A stretch of DNA of 41,840 nt from Actinomycetales bacterium. Lineage in GTDB: Bacteria; Actinomycetota; Actinomycetes; Nanopelagicales; Nanopelagicaceae. Location of the stretch: positions 1 through 41,840 of the forward strand of contig QYQH01000007.1 in the NCBI GenBank assembly GCA_007280395.1, given 5' to 3'. Positions within the stretch are counted from its first letter, which is position 1, and the number at the start of each line of letters is the position of its first letter. Shown here in pieces: positions 32,372 through 41,840 of the stretch. The notes under the pieces were generated by a model that did no database searches, had not been told where the DNA came from, and saw only the letters and a program-made list of their open reading frames with translations. The translations under genes and the position numbers were made by a program.

Positions 32372-32380
32372 TGGGAAATC

Positions 32381-33025
32381 CTAGTGGAGAGCGAAGAGAC
32401 CTTCGACGCTCATTCCCTCAAGAGATTCAATCACAACAACTTGGGCATCCCCAACTATTTCAATTGAATGTGGAATCGCGACAACTTTGGCGCCACTGGC
32501 TCGACCTGAGGCGACTCCAGTTCCCGAATCCTCGAGAATTAAACAATCCGAAATATCTAGATCGAAAAAAGCTGCGGCTTTTAGATAACATTCCGGATTC
32601 GGTTTCGGTTCAACGACATCATCACTCGAAATTAAAAGTTCCAGGTACTTGCCCTCTAAAACCCGAGATGTTGCTTCTAGCATCTGTCTAGGACTAGCGG
32701 AAACTAGTGCAAGTTTAAGCCCCGCTTTAGAAAGCGCCTTTAAAAGTTCTAGGGCCCCTGGCATAAAAGTGATCCGTTCTTCAAAGTCGGAACTCACCAT
32801 AGAAATTAACGATTCAATAAAGAATTGTGGATTATTTAGACCATTAACTTTCGCTGACATGTAATTGCCGGTTTTTTGTATCGGACCACCAATGCATTTC
32901 ATCTGATCTTCAGGAGTCCACAAGTAATCAAACTGTGCCATTAGTTTAACTTCATTCTCAAACCAAAGTGGTTCACTGTCTATTAACGTTCCATCCATAT
33001 CGAAGAAGACTGCTTTAGGTCTCAT
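32381..33025 (-). CDS. HAD-family phosphatase
   Basis: FFDMDGTLIDSEPLW, ALVSASPRQML, KPNPECYLKAA, LILEDSGTGVASGRASG. Confidence 0.93.
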   Translation of the reverse strand: MRPKAVFFDMDGTLIDSEPLWFENEVKLMAQFDYLWTPEDQMKCIGGPIQKTGNYMSAKVNGLNNPQFFIESLISMVSSDFEERITFMPGALELLKALSKAGLKLALVSASPRQMLEATSRVLEGKYLELLISSDDVVEPKPNPECYLKAAAFFDLDISDCLILEDSGTGVASGRASGAKVVAIPHSIEIVGDAQVVVIESLEGMSVEGLFALH

Positions 33026-36000
33026 GTCGCGTTGAAATATTTAGCTTCTGGGTGGTGAACAACAATGGCAGAGGTTGATTGTTCTGGGTGGAGTTGAAAT
33101 TCCTCACTGAGTTCTACACCGATGCGCTCTGGTTCGAGTAAATCGCAGAGTTGACGTTGTTGTTCAAGGTCAGGACATGCGGGATAGCCAAAGGAATATC
33201 GTGAACCCCGATATCCTTGATCCAAAATTTCAGAAATATGCTTTGAATCTTCTTTCGAAAAGCCCAACTCCTCGCGGATGCGACCATGCCAGTGTTCTGC
33301 AAGAGCTTCCGTTAATTGAACGGAGAGTCCATGCAACTCTAAATATTCACGGTATTCATTTGCTGCGAACAACTTAGATGTCGCTTCGCTCACGCTCTGA
33401 CCCATTGTTACTACGTGAAAAGCAACTGTATCTATCTCGCCAGAATCTTTACTGCGGAAGAAATCGCTCAAACATAATCTGCGATCTCGACTCTGTCTTG
33501 GGAATGTGAAGCGAGTACGCTCCTTGCCTTTTTCTGGACCTTCATGATGGAGAATTACTAAATCATTTCCCTCGCTGTAACAGGGGAAATAGCCATAAAC
33601 AACTGCGGCATTTAACCAACCATTTGATTGCACATCATTGAGTAGGGCGCGCAATCTTGGTCTTCCCTCACTTTCAACCATCGCTTCATATTCTCCGCGT
33701 CTACCTTGCAGACCCCATTGACCAACAAAAAGAGCGCGTTCATCTAGCGAGCCCAGGTATGAGGCGAGAGGGATGCCCTTAACAATTCGAGAGCCATAGA
33801 ACGCAGGTTTAGGAAGATCGTTATCCGAAAGAACGTCACTTCTATTTGTATCAAGATTTGGTTCGCGATTTGCTCGCGTATTTGGTGTCCTGCGTTCGCG
33901 GAGCGGAGGCAGGGTAACCGAAGTATCACCACGCTTAATTGCCATCATAGAATCCATAAGATTCAATCCTTCGAAGGCATCCTTCGCATAGCGGACGGTT
34001 CCATCAAATTCTCCAGCAAGATCTTGTTCCACAAAACTGCGGGTAAGCGCGGCACCGCCAAGAATAATCGGCCACCTGGTTGCCAAACCGCGCGAGGTCA
34101 GTTCTTCTAAGTTCTCTCTCATAATTACCGTCGATTTAACCAAGAGCCCTGACATCCCAATTACATCTACATCGGACTCGGTTGCAGAATCAATAATCTG
34201 ATTAACGGTTTGTTTGATCCCGATATTTACCGTGGTGTAACCGTTATTCGAAAGAATAATGTCAACGAGATTTTTCCCAATATCGTGCACATCCCCTTTA
34301 ACGGTCGCGAGCAATATTTTTCCCTTACCCGCGTCATCACTCTTCTCCATGTGAGGTTCGAGGAAAGCAACAGCGCTCTTCATAACTTCGGCAGATTGCA
34401 GAACGAATGGGAGCTGCATCTGTCCACTTCCAAAGAGCTCTCCGACTTTTTTCATGCCGGTCAGTAGATGCTCATTTATAATCACAAGAGGTTTTATCCC
34501 ATTTCTCATAGCCTCTTGGAGATCAATTTCGAGTCCAATTTTCTCACCGTCAATTATTCGTCGTTCAAGTCTTTCGATTAGTGGAAGTGCCGCGAGCTCT
34601 GCAGCTCTAGTTAATTTGGAAGACTTAGTCTCGACGCCATCAAATAGTTCTAGGTAAATTGAGAGTGGGTCATAAGTGCAATTACCGCTCTCATCGAATT
34701 TGCGACGGTCGTAAACCAAGTCCAGCGCAACTTCTAACTCTTCAGCTTTGATTCGCGCGATAGGTGTAATTCTTGAAGGGTGAACGATTGCGGAATCCAG
34801 ACCGACCTTCACTGCTTCTGCAAGGAATACCGAGTTTAAAACGATTCGCGCCGCCGGATTCAAGCCGAAGGAAACATTGGATATACCTAAAGTTGTTTGA
34901 ACCTCTGGGTACTTTGCTTTCAACGAAGCGATTGCATTAAGCGTTTCGATTCCATCTCGCCTGGTCTCTTCTTGTCCGGTGGCTATCGGGAAGGTAAGAC
35001 AGTCAATCAAAATATCGCTAGTTAACATTCCCCAATTCTTTGTTAAATCTTCAATCAGGCGCGATGCGACCGCAACCTTCCACTCTTGGGTTCGAGCTTG
35101 GCCGGTTTCATCGATTGTTAAAGCAACAACAGCAGCGCCATGCTCTTTCACCAGAGGCATTATTTTCGCGAATCTAGAAGTGGGTCCATCTCCATCTTCG
35201 TAGTTCACTGAGTTAATAACTGAACGTCCGCCCAAATGTTCAAGTCCGGCCTTCAAAACTGCGGGTTCAGTAGAATCTAAAACGATCGGAAGCGTTGAAC
35301 TTGTTGCTAACCTAGATGCAAGTTCATGCATATCTGCAACGCCATCTCGTCCAACATAATCCACTGAAAGATCAAGCATGTGAGCGCCATCGCGAATTTG
35401 GTCGCGCGCTATTTCAATACAGTTCTGCCAATCCTCTGCCAATAGCGCATCTCTAAAAGCACGTGAGCCATTTGCATTAGCCCGCTCTCCGATTGACATG
35501 TAAGTTAAATCTTGTCTGAATGGAACGAATTGATAGAGCGAGGAAGCTCCGATCTCTCGAGCGATATTGCGTTTTACAATTGGATGTCTATCTAATTTGG
35601 TAACAACCGCCTTCATATGTTCGGGCGTAGTACCGCAACAACCACCCACAAGAGTTAAGCCATATGATTTAACGAAATCTGCCAAGTAATCCGCAAGTTC
35701 AATTGGACCCAACGGGTAAGTCGCACCTTTAGGACCTAGTTGTGGAAGTCCGGCGTTTGGCATAACAGAAATTGCGATAGAACTATTTTTTGATAGAACT
35801 CTTAAATGTTCGCTCATTTCAGCTGGACCAGTTGCGCAATTTAATCCGATCAAATCTATTTCGAGTGGCTCTAAAGCGTTTAACGCAGCCCCTATTTCTG
35901 AACCTAACAGCATCGTTCCAGTTGCTTCAACAGTTACTTGGGCGATTAAAACAATATCGCGATCACACTTCGCAATGGCTTCGCGACCGCCATTTATTGC

Positions 36001-36510
36001 GGCCTTGGCTTGCAAAAGATCTTGAGTGGTTTCGATTAGTAGCGCATCTACCCCACTATCAAGAAGCCCTTTAGAAGCTGTGTAATAGGCCTCTTTCAAT
36101 TTCACATATTCGGTATGGGCCAATGTTGGAAGTTTTGTACCAGGACCAAGAGAGCCGAGAACCCAGCGCGGCCTCTCATTATTACTAAATTCTTCAGCAA
36201 CTTCCTTAGCAAGTTTTCCGCCAGCGTAGGCAAGCTCATAAATTCGATCTTCAATTCCGTATTCGGCGAGATTTGCCCAGTTCGCTCCGAATGTATTTGT
36301 TTCAATCGCATCAACGCCAACTTCTAAATATTTACGATGAACTGATTTAACCAATTCGGGCTGCGACACGTTGAGAATCTCATTACAACCCTCATGACCT
36401 TGGAAATCTTCAAGAGAGGGGTTTGCTTCCTGCAACATTGTTCCCATTGCGCCGTCGGCAATAATCACACGCTCTAACATTGCGCTACGTAGTGAGGATG
36501 GGATCTTCAT
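33022..36510 (-). CDS. metH: Cobalamin-dependent methionine synthase
   Basis: 1162 aa with homocysteine-binding (GGCCGTTPEH), pterin-binding, B12-binding (GDVHDIGKNLV) and activation domains. Confidence 0.97.
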   Translation of the reverse strand: MKIPSSLRSAMLERVIIADGAMGTMLQEANPSLEDFQGHEGCNEILNVSQPELVKSVHRKYLEVGVDAIETNTFGANWANLAEYGIEDRIYELAYAGGKLAKEVAEEFSNNERPRWVLGSLGPGTKLPTLAHTEYVKLKEAYYTASKGLLDSGVDALLIETTQDLLQAKAAINGGREAIAKCDRDIVLIAQVTVEATGTMLLGSEIGAALNALEPLEIDLIGLNCATGPAEMSEHLRVLSKNSSIAISVMPNAGLPQLGPKGATYPLGPIELADYLADFVKSYGLTLVGGCCGTTPEHMKAVVTKLDRHPIVKRNIAREIGASSLYQFVPFRQDLTYMSIGERANANGSRAFRDALLAEDWQNCIEIARDQIRDGAHMLDLSVDYVGRDGVADMHELASRLATSSTLPIVLDSTEPAVLKAGLEHLGGRSVINSVNYEDGDGPTSRFAKIMPLVKEHGAAVVALTIDETGQARTQEWKVAVASRLIEDLTKNWGMLTSDILIDCLTFPIATGQEETRRDGIETLNAIASLKAKYPEVQTTLGISNVSFGLNPAARIVLNSVFLAEAVKVGLDSAIVHPSRITPIARIKAEELEVALDLVYDRRKFDESGNCTYDPLSIYLELFDGVETKSSKLTRAAELAALPLIERLERRIIDGEKIGLEIDLQEAMRNGIKPLVIINEHLLTGMKKVGELFGSGQMQLPFVLQSAEVMKSAVAFLEPHMEKSDDAGKGKILLATVKGDVHDIGKNLVDIILSNNGYTTVNIGIKQTVNQIIDSATESDVDVIGMSGLLVKSTVIMRENLEELTSRGLATRWPIILGGAALTRSFVEQDLAGEFDGTVRYAKDAFEGLNLMDSMMAIKRGDTSVTLPPLRERRTPNTRANREPNLDTNRSDVLSDNDLPKPAFYGSRIVKGIPLASYLGSLDERALFVGQWGLQGRRGEYEAMVESEGRPRLRALLNDVQSNGWLNAAVVYGYFPCYSEGNDLVILHHEGPEKGKERTRFTFPRQSRDRRLCLSDFFRSKDSGEIDTVAFHVVTMGQSVSEATSKLFAANEYREYLELHGLSVQLTEALAEHWHGRIREELGFSKEDSKHISEILDQGYRGSRYSFGYPACPDLEQQRQLCDLLEPERIGVELSEEFQLHPEQSTSAIVVHHPEAKYFNAT

Positions 36511-36526
36511 TTAGGAGAATATTACC

Positions 36527-37768
36527 TTAGAGCGCAAGACCTAAAGCCGCATCGATGAATCTAGAGAGCTCACCAACGCTACCTCCGATTTCACCACTCT
36601 CGGTTTTAATTGCCCAATTATCTAGTGTCTGCAGCCCCTTTGGCGTATCCAAATTATCCGCGATATTTGCAGCTATTTCTTGAATAACTTTTTCAGTAGG
36701 CGCAACTTCAATTCGTGCTAGAGCGCTTCGGATTCTTGCAACACGTGCTTGTGAGGTGAGCAACGTTTCTTCAAGCCACATGCGGTCAGCAGAATAGCCT
36801 TCGCTCAAGAGTGCATGCCTGATAACCATAGGATCATTACCGGCCTTAATTAGAGTTGAAACTAGAACGAGATTGCCTTTGCTCTTGCTCATCTTCTTGC
36901 CATCCAAACCAACCATTCCAGCGTGAACATAGGCAGATGCGAATTCAATACCAGTTAGAGCCTGGGCTATTGCCGCGGTCATAAAATGGTGCGGAAATAT
37001 TAAATCACTACCTCCACCTTGTAAATCAATGGCGAATGGACCCTGATTGCCGCCTTGTAGATAATCTTTTCCGATGAGATTTTCGAGAGCAATCACTGAG
37101 CACTCAACGTGCCACCCTGGACGACCGAACCCCATCTTGGAGCTCCATCCGGGTTCATCATCTTTATTGCCGACCCAGACGATTGGATCTAACCGGTTCT
37201 CTTTACCTGGCGCAGCAGGATCGCCGCCACGTTCAGCAAAGATCCGAACCGCATCATCCACCCGAATGGTGAGGTGTGGTAAATATTGTGCGATCCGGAA
37301 ATAAATACTCCCACTTAGTTCATAGGTAAACCCATCAGCAACTAATTTCTCAATCGCAAAAATTATTGAACTCATTGCATTTGTTACTGCTACATAATCC
37401 TTAGGTGGTAAAACACGTAGCGCAGCCATATCGCTCTCAAAGAGAGCTATTTGCGAATCCCCCAACTCTTCCCAAGATTGATTATCGCGCTTGGCTCGCT
37501 CAAATAGCGGATCATCAATATCTGTTATGTTCTCAACGAAGTCGACTTTTTGACCAGCCAATTGAAGATATCGATTGATTAGGTCGAAAGTTAAATAAGT
37601 TGCGGCGTGCCCTAAATGAGTAGCATCATAAGGAGTAATCCCACAGACATACATCCGAAATGGTTTTTCCGAGAGAACGCTATTAAAAGTTCCCGACGTG
37701 GTTTTTATTCGCAAACTTGGCAAGGATAAATCAGTGCGAGGAATACTTACCGCGGGCCAGTTAGTCAC
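36527..37768 (-). CDS. mshC: Cysteine:GlcN-Ins ligase (mycothiol biosynthesis)
   Basis: MYVCGITPYDATHLGHAATYLTFDLI, GWHVECS, KMSKSKGNLVLVS; start MTNWPAVSIPRTDLSLP typical of MshC rather than CysS. Confidence 0.92.
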   Translation of the reverse strand: MTNWPAVSIPRTDLSLPSLRIKTTSGTFNSVLSEKPFRMYVCGITPYDATHLGHAATYLTFDLINRYLQLAGQKVDFVENITDIDDPLFERAKRDNQSWEELGDSQIALFESDMAALRVLPPKDYVAVTNAMSSIIFAIEKLVADGFTYELSGSIYFRIAQYLPHLTIRVDDAVRIFAERGGDPAAPGKENRLDPIVWVGNKDDEPGWSSKMGFGRPGWHVECSVIALENLIGKDYLQGGNQGPFAIDLQGGGSDLIFPHHFMTAAIAQALTGIEFASAYVHAGMVGLDGKKMSKSKGNLVLVSTLIKAGNDPMVIRHALLSEGYSADRMWLEETLLTSQARVARIRSALARIEVAPTEKVIQEIAANIADNLDTPKGLQTLDNWAIKTESGEIGGSVGELSRFIDAALGLAL

Positions 37769-37801
37769 GCGCCTATCGTAGATTAGAAATTCGAGTATTT
37801 C

Positions 37802-38488
37802 TTAATATGGTGGCCATGGGATTGCAGGCCAATCATTGTTCGGGAGCGGAAATCTAGCCTCCGTCAAAAGATTTCGAATTCTTGCGAGCAGAGCCTCTAC
37901 TTCTGCCTCAGTTAACAGAGTTTGTAAGTAATGGATATCCAACTCAGCAAGAAGCTGGTTTATCTGCGCGATCTCATCGGGCATGAGCGTGGTATCAGCA
38001 AATTGCCAAATAACTGTCCTAAGTTTATTCTCTTCGTGAAAAGAAACTCCATGATCACACCCGTATATATTCTCATCACTGCTGATCAAGATGTGCCCAA
38101 ATTTACGGTCTGCGTTATTGATCACGACATCAAAGAGCGCCATATTTCTTAATTCTGAAGAATTCGCTTGCGCAATTGCGACGACATCCCTCGTCTCATC
38201 AATCTCGATCCAACGTTGTAGTGCCCCGCTTCCAAATGGACCATCTCGCAAAACAGTTTTTGGAACTAAATCAAAACCACCAATCTCACTTATGTAATAT
38301 GCAGCAACCTCACGGGAGGCTAAATTCCCATCTGGAAAATCCCACAGCGGCCGTTCGCCAGCGATCGGTTTGTAAATAACTTGCACGCCATCGGCTAACT
38401 TGCACAGGAGCGAGGCGTTAGATGCATCAACTAAACGACCTAGAATTTCCAGATCGCTCTCTTCGAAATTTCTATCTTCGGTAACCAT
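37802..38488 (-). CDS. SCO1664 family protein (PI3/4-kinase-like fold, function unknown)
   Basis: YKPIAGERPLWDFPDGNLASREVAAYYISE, FDVVINNADRKFGHIL, GCDHGVSFHEENKLRTVIW; start placed at MVTEDRN. Confidence 0.85.
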   Translation of the reverse strand: MVTEDRNFEESDLEILGRLVDASNASLLCKLADGVQVIYKPIAGERPLWDFPDGNLASREVAAYYISEIGGFDLVPKTVLRDGPFGSGALQRWIEIDETRDVVAIAQANSSELRNMALFDVVINNADRKFGHILISSDENIYGCDHGVSFHEENKLRTVIWQFADTTLMPDEIAQINQLLAELDIHYLQTLLTEAEVEALLARIRNLLTEARFPLPNNDWPAIPWPPY

Positions 38489-39041
38489 TGGCCCTCGGAC
38501 ATAAGTGACCTGTTGAATCGATTGGCAAACCACAGAATGGACAGACTTGGCGACCTGATTTCACAATTTTCTCAGCGCGATCGCAAAATCCTTTCACCTG
38601 ATTAAGACGTACAGTTAAGCGCAATAAATCAGGTGGGTCATCAATATCCGCAAGATCTTCATCATCTGAAATCAATTCGGTAAATTCACCTTCAGCAATT
38701 GATTGAATTTCAATACTAACTCGTTGCGAATCTGGGTCCCAAGATATCCCCATCACTCCAGCTTTGAACTCTTCATCTATTGGAAATTCCAAACCATCAT
38801 TATCAATCACTGGCGCCAAACCCAACTCATCTAGGCTGGCCAATTTGCTTCTCCGAACTTCGGTGAGCAATTCGCGAAGTCGCTCGCTTAACGCAACAGC
38901 TTGAGACTTTTCAACGGCTACCGTCGTGATTCCGACATTTGAACGTACCTGAATGTAAAAAGCGCGTTCCCCCGGAGAGCCAACTGTTCCAACTATAAAT
39001 CGTGTGGCCTCATCGTGTTCAAAAACTACCCGTTCATTCAT
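38472..39041 (-). CDS. DUF3090 family protein
   Basis: GTVGSPGERAFYIQV..., C-terminal zinc-ribbon-like CPFCGLPIDSTGHLCPRANGYRR. Confidence 0.88.
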   Translation of the reverse strand: MNERVVFEHDEATRFIVGTVGSPGERAFYIQVRSNVGITTVAVEKSQAVALSERLRELLTEVRRSKLASLDELGLAPVIDNDGLEFPIDEEFKAGVMGISWDPDSQRVSIEIQSIAEGEFTELISDDEDLADIDDPPDLLRLTVRLNQVKGFCDRAEKIVKSGRQVCPFCGLPIDSTGHLCPRANGYRR

Positions 39042-39721
39042 CTTCGCTTCGCCCCACTGTCGCCACCCAAATTAATTTTTTGCAAATCTCTATCTGGTAA
39101 ATCCTCATCGCGTAAATGCTTAGTGCTATTCATTATCTTTAAGCTAACACGATTGTCGGAAATTTCTAGGATAGTTATGGATGCTGGATCTATGCTTAAC
39201 CGTTGAAAAGAATCAAGAGGCAGGCCTATGAATCCCGCGATGATTGCCTTTATTACATCGCCATGTGAGCAAATCAGTATCTCGGCTCCAGGTTTAGCAA
39301 CGCTTTGAATGCTCTCCATCGCTCTAGTCTGCATTTCCAAAAAGCTTTCACCATTCGGAAAGCGGACCATACTCGGTCTATTTTGAATAACCTTCCAGAG
39401 TTTATTCCGGGCCAGAGTTACTAACTTCTTGCCTGACCAATCACCATATTCCATTTCAATAACGCCATCAAGATTTTCAATTTTTGCGCCCTTAGTATTG
39501 GTAATTAAAGGTTTAAGTGTTTCTAAACATCTTGGCAAGGGGCTGCTGTAAATCGAATCGAATTTCCTACTCTTTAATTCGCTCGCAACTGATATTGATT
39601 GTTTGACCCCAATTTTGGAGAGCGAAACCTTAAAGTCCCTGCCAGCTAGTATCGCCTTCGCGTTTGCAGTCGAATGTCCATGTCTAACTAGATAAATGAC
39701 TGCTGGTTTATTGGCGCGCAC
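39038..39721 (-). CDS. Histidine phosphatase family protein (MSMEG_4193-like)
   Basis: IYLVRHGHSTANAKAILAGRD, SSPLPRCLETLKPL, ICSHGDVIKAIIAGFIGLPLDSFQRL. Confidence 0.9.
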   Translation of the reverse strand: MRANKPAVIYLVRHGHSTANAKAILAGRDFKVSLSKIGVKQSISVASELKSRKFDSIYSSPLPRCLETLKPLITNTKGAKIENLDGVIEMEYGDWSGKKLVTLARNKLWKVIQNRPSMVRFPNGESFLEMQTRAMESIQSVAKPGAEILICSHGDVIKAIIAGFIGLPLDSFQRLSIDPASITILEISDNRVSLKIMNSTKHLRDEDLPDRDLQKINLGGDSGAKRR

Positions 39722-39770
39722 ACGGGCAAGGTTACCGATTAATTGAAGAGCGACTTGCTAGGGTGTCGAC

Positions 39771-40721
39771 ATGGATATGCGAATTCTCGGGAATTCAGGC
39801 CTTCGGGTCTCACGACTGGCCCTCGGAACTATGACTTGGGGTCGCGATACCGATGAACATGAAGCTGCAGATCAATTAAAAACATTCCTGGAGGCTGGTG
39901 GAAATTTAATCGATACCGCTGCGATGTATGGCGATGGCGACAGTGAGCGTGTTATTGGTGGATTTATTGGGACCTTGGCGAAACGTGAGGATTTAATATT
40001 AGCCACGAAGGCCGGTATCTCTTTCAATTCCGGCGAGCGAAGTGTGAATAACTCTCGAACAAATCTTTTAAGTGATCTAGATAGATCCTTGTCTAGGCTC
40101 GGCGTTGATTACATAGATTTATGGCAAATCCATACTTGGGATTCGATGGTGCCTCTAGAAGAGACACTTTCAGCCATAGACCAAGCCGTGTCGTCAGGAC
40201 GCGTTCGTTATGTTGGGGTTTCTAATTTCTCTGGTTGGCAGTTAGCCAGGTCGGCTACTCTTCAAAATCCACTCTTTGGAAAGGCACCAATAATTTCTAG
40301 CCAAGTTGAGTATTCACTTTTGAATCGCGGAATTGAAGCCGAAGTTATTCCTGCTGCAATTGAAATGAGCGTGGGAATTCTCGCTTGGTCACCACTTGGC
40401 CGTGGCGTATTAACCGGTAAATACCGAAGCGGTTCACCATCAGATTCAAGAGGAGCTAGTCCGCACTTCAGCGGATTTATCGCGCCATACCTTGACGAGC
40501 GTTCTCGTAAAATCGTTGAAGCCGTATGCGTTGCAAGTGAAGGGCTCGGTTATTCACCTTTGGAGGTTGCACTCTCCTGGGTTCGCGAAGGGTATGGCGT
40601 CACCAGCGCAATAATTGGAGCAAGGACCGCTGCACAATTACGTGGAATATTAACAGTTGAGGAAATAACGCTTCCTGATCAGGTTAGAGCAGCGCTCGAT
40701 GAAATATCAGCGGACGCTTAA
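39771..40721 (+). CDS. Aldo/keto reductase
   Basis: LGNSGLRVSRLALGTMTWG, LIDTAAMYGDGDSERVIG, RVRYVGVSNFSGWQLA. Confidence 0.95.
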   Translation: MDMRILGNSGLRVSRLALGTMTWGRDTDEHEAADQLKTFLEAGGNLIDTAAMYGDGDSERVIGGFIGTLAKREDLILATKAGISFNSGERSVNNSRTNLLSDLDRSLSRLGVDYIDLWQIHTWDSMVPLEETLSAIDQAVSSGRVRYVGVSNFSGWQLARSATLQNPLFGKAPIISSQVEYSLLNRGIEAEVIPAAIEMSVGILAWSPLGRGVLTGKYRSGSPSDSRGASPHFSGFIAPYLDERSRKIVEAVCVASEGLGYSPLEVALSWVREGYGVTSAIIGARTAAQLRGILTVEEITLPDQVRAALDEISADA

Positions 40722-41840
40722 TTAACTATTCTGTAGAAATTCATTTAGGACTTTAACCCCGAAACGCAGGCCATCTATTGGTATTCGCTCATCTACACCA
40801 TGAAAAAGCGCAAAGAAATCGAGATCAGCTGGAAGTCTTACTGGGCTAAATCCATAACCAATAATTCCCAAATCTGAAAGCGCCTTGTTATCCGTTCCAC
40901 CACTCATTAAATAGGGAACCGGAATTCCTTCAGGATCATATTTTGCAATCGCAGCTTTCATAGCATCAACTAGTGCTCCTTCGAAATCAACTTCTAAGGC
41001 TTTATCTCTTACAAGAACTTCAACTTCAATCTCATCCCCCGCTAATTTCTTGACAGTACTAATTAGATTATCTTCAAATCCTGGAAGGAAGCGCCCGTCG
41101 ACAACAGCAGTTGCGTGTTGCGGAATGACATTTGCTTTATAACCCGCGTTTAACATGGTCGGATTGGAAGTGTTTTGAATTGTTGCCCCCATCATGCGAG
41201 CTGCACCACCTATATGTTTCAACAAAGGTCGCACATTTGCTGGCTCGTATTTCTCTCCAGTCAGCTCAGCTATTTTTGACCAAAATTTACGGCCAGTCTT
41301 CGTTTCAACTTGAGGCCACTCATACGATCCGATTCGAGCGATCGCTGCGGCTAATTTACTAATTGAATTCTTAGGATTAATGAATGAACCGTGTCCCGCC
41401 TCTCCTGAAGCTTTCAACTGGAACCAGTTAATTCCCTTCTGTGCACTTTCAATAAAATAGAGTCGGTGTCCTCCAGTTATTGTTACGGAAAAACCACCAA
41501 CTTCAGAGATAGCTTCACTGTAGCCTGCAAAAATTTCTGGGCGATTCTTTACAAGATAGCGCGAGCCGTACTCACTACCCGCCTCTTCATCAGCAAAGAA
41601 AACGAGGAGAATATTTCTTGGTGGTTGGTAATTAGAGCGCTTCCAGGCGCGAACTATCGCAAGAATCATCGCGTCCATATCTTTCATATCGACTGCGCCA
41701 CGACCCCATAAATAGCCATCTTTAATCTCTCCACCAAATGGGTCAACGGACCAATCGTCAGCACTCGCTGGAACTACGTCTAGGTGTCCATGCACGACAA
41801 GGCCAGGTCGTTTTTGGTCTACTCCAACTATCTTTGCTAC
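40722..41840 (-). CDS. M20/M25 family metallopeptidase, 5' end truncated by the window
   Basis: HGHLDVVPASADDWSVDPFGGEIKDGYLWGRGAVDMKD, EEAGSEYGSRYLV; open frame continues beyond 41795 toward the window edge. Confidence 0.92.
   Translation of the reverse strand, partial: VAKIVGVDQKRPGLVVHGHLDVVPASADDWSVDPFGGEIKDGYLWGRGAVDMKDMDAMILAIVRAWKRSNYQPPRNILLVFFADEEAGSEYGSRYLVKNRPEIFAGYSEAISEVGGFSVTITGGHRLYFIESAQKGINWFQLKASGEAGHGSFINPKNSISKLAAAIARIGSYEWPQVETKTGRKFWSKIAELTGEKYEPANVRPLLKHIGGAARMMGATIQNTSNPTMLNAGYKANVIPQHATAVVDGRFLPGFEDNLISTVKKLAGDEIEVEVLVRDKALEVDFEGALVDAMKAAIAKYDPEGIPVPYLMSGGTDNKALSDLGIIGYGFSPVRLPADLDFFALFHGVDERIPIDGLRFGVKVLNEFLQNS

Noticed and set aside
36511-36526. Cobalamin riboswitch ahead of metH
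   Set aside because: Only 16 bp separate metH from mshC; no room for a B12 aptamer.

Overview
The window (moderate GC, very tightly packed) appears to be chromosomal DNA from an actinobacterium, probably a small-genome planktonic lineage. That lineage call is an inference from gene content and order, not from a search. It opens with the 3' end of a 23S rRNA, a 5S rRNA and a strong intrinsic terminator. A long + strand block follows: an SSB-like gene, a Lys-rich protein, a small ORF missing from the supplied track, tlyA, nadK, recN, pyrG and xerD, then a ParA/small-protein pair on the - strand, then scpA, scpB, a pseudouridine synthase, aroH-type chorismate mutase, tyrA, a fused cmk-der, a CDP-alcohol phosphatidyltransferase, gcvH, a GarA-like FHA gene, merR, a bifunctional-nuclease-family gene, merR and gcvP. 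A mostly - strand block follows: ppm, lnt, a 5'-3' exonuclease, helY-like helicase, DAG kinase, tatC, tatA, pafC, pafB, an FKBP lipoprotein (+), trmI, HAD phosphatase, metH, mshC, a SCO1664-family protein, DUF3090, histidine phosphatase, aldo/keto reductase (+) and a truncated M20 peptidase. Most of this is conserved housekeeping content. I do not see a phage, transposon, CRISPR array or obvious new defence system. The observations most worth a second look are: (i) the absence of the Pup/proteasome block between trmI and pafBC; (ii) two short ~10-bp tandem repeats at gene junctions (tyrA/cmk-der and upstream of tatA); (iii) a 240-bp AT-rich intergenic gap with repeated TTATCKAYA-like motifs; (iv) the mshC-SCO1664-DUF3090-phosphatase module of unknown function; and (v) an oppositely oriented ParA plus small partner cassette next to scpAB.
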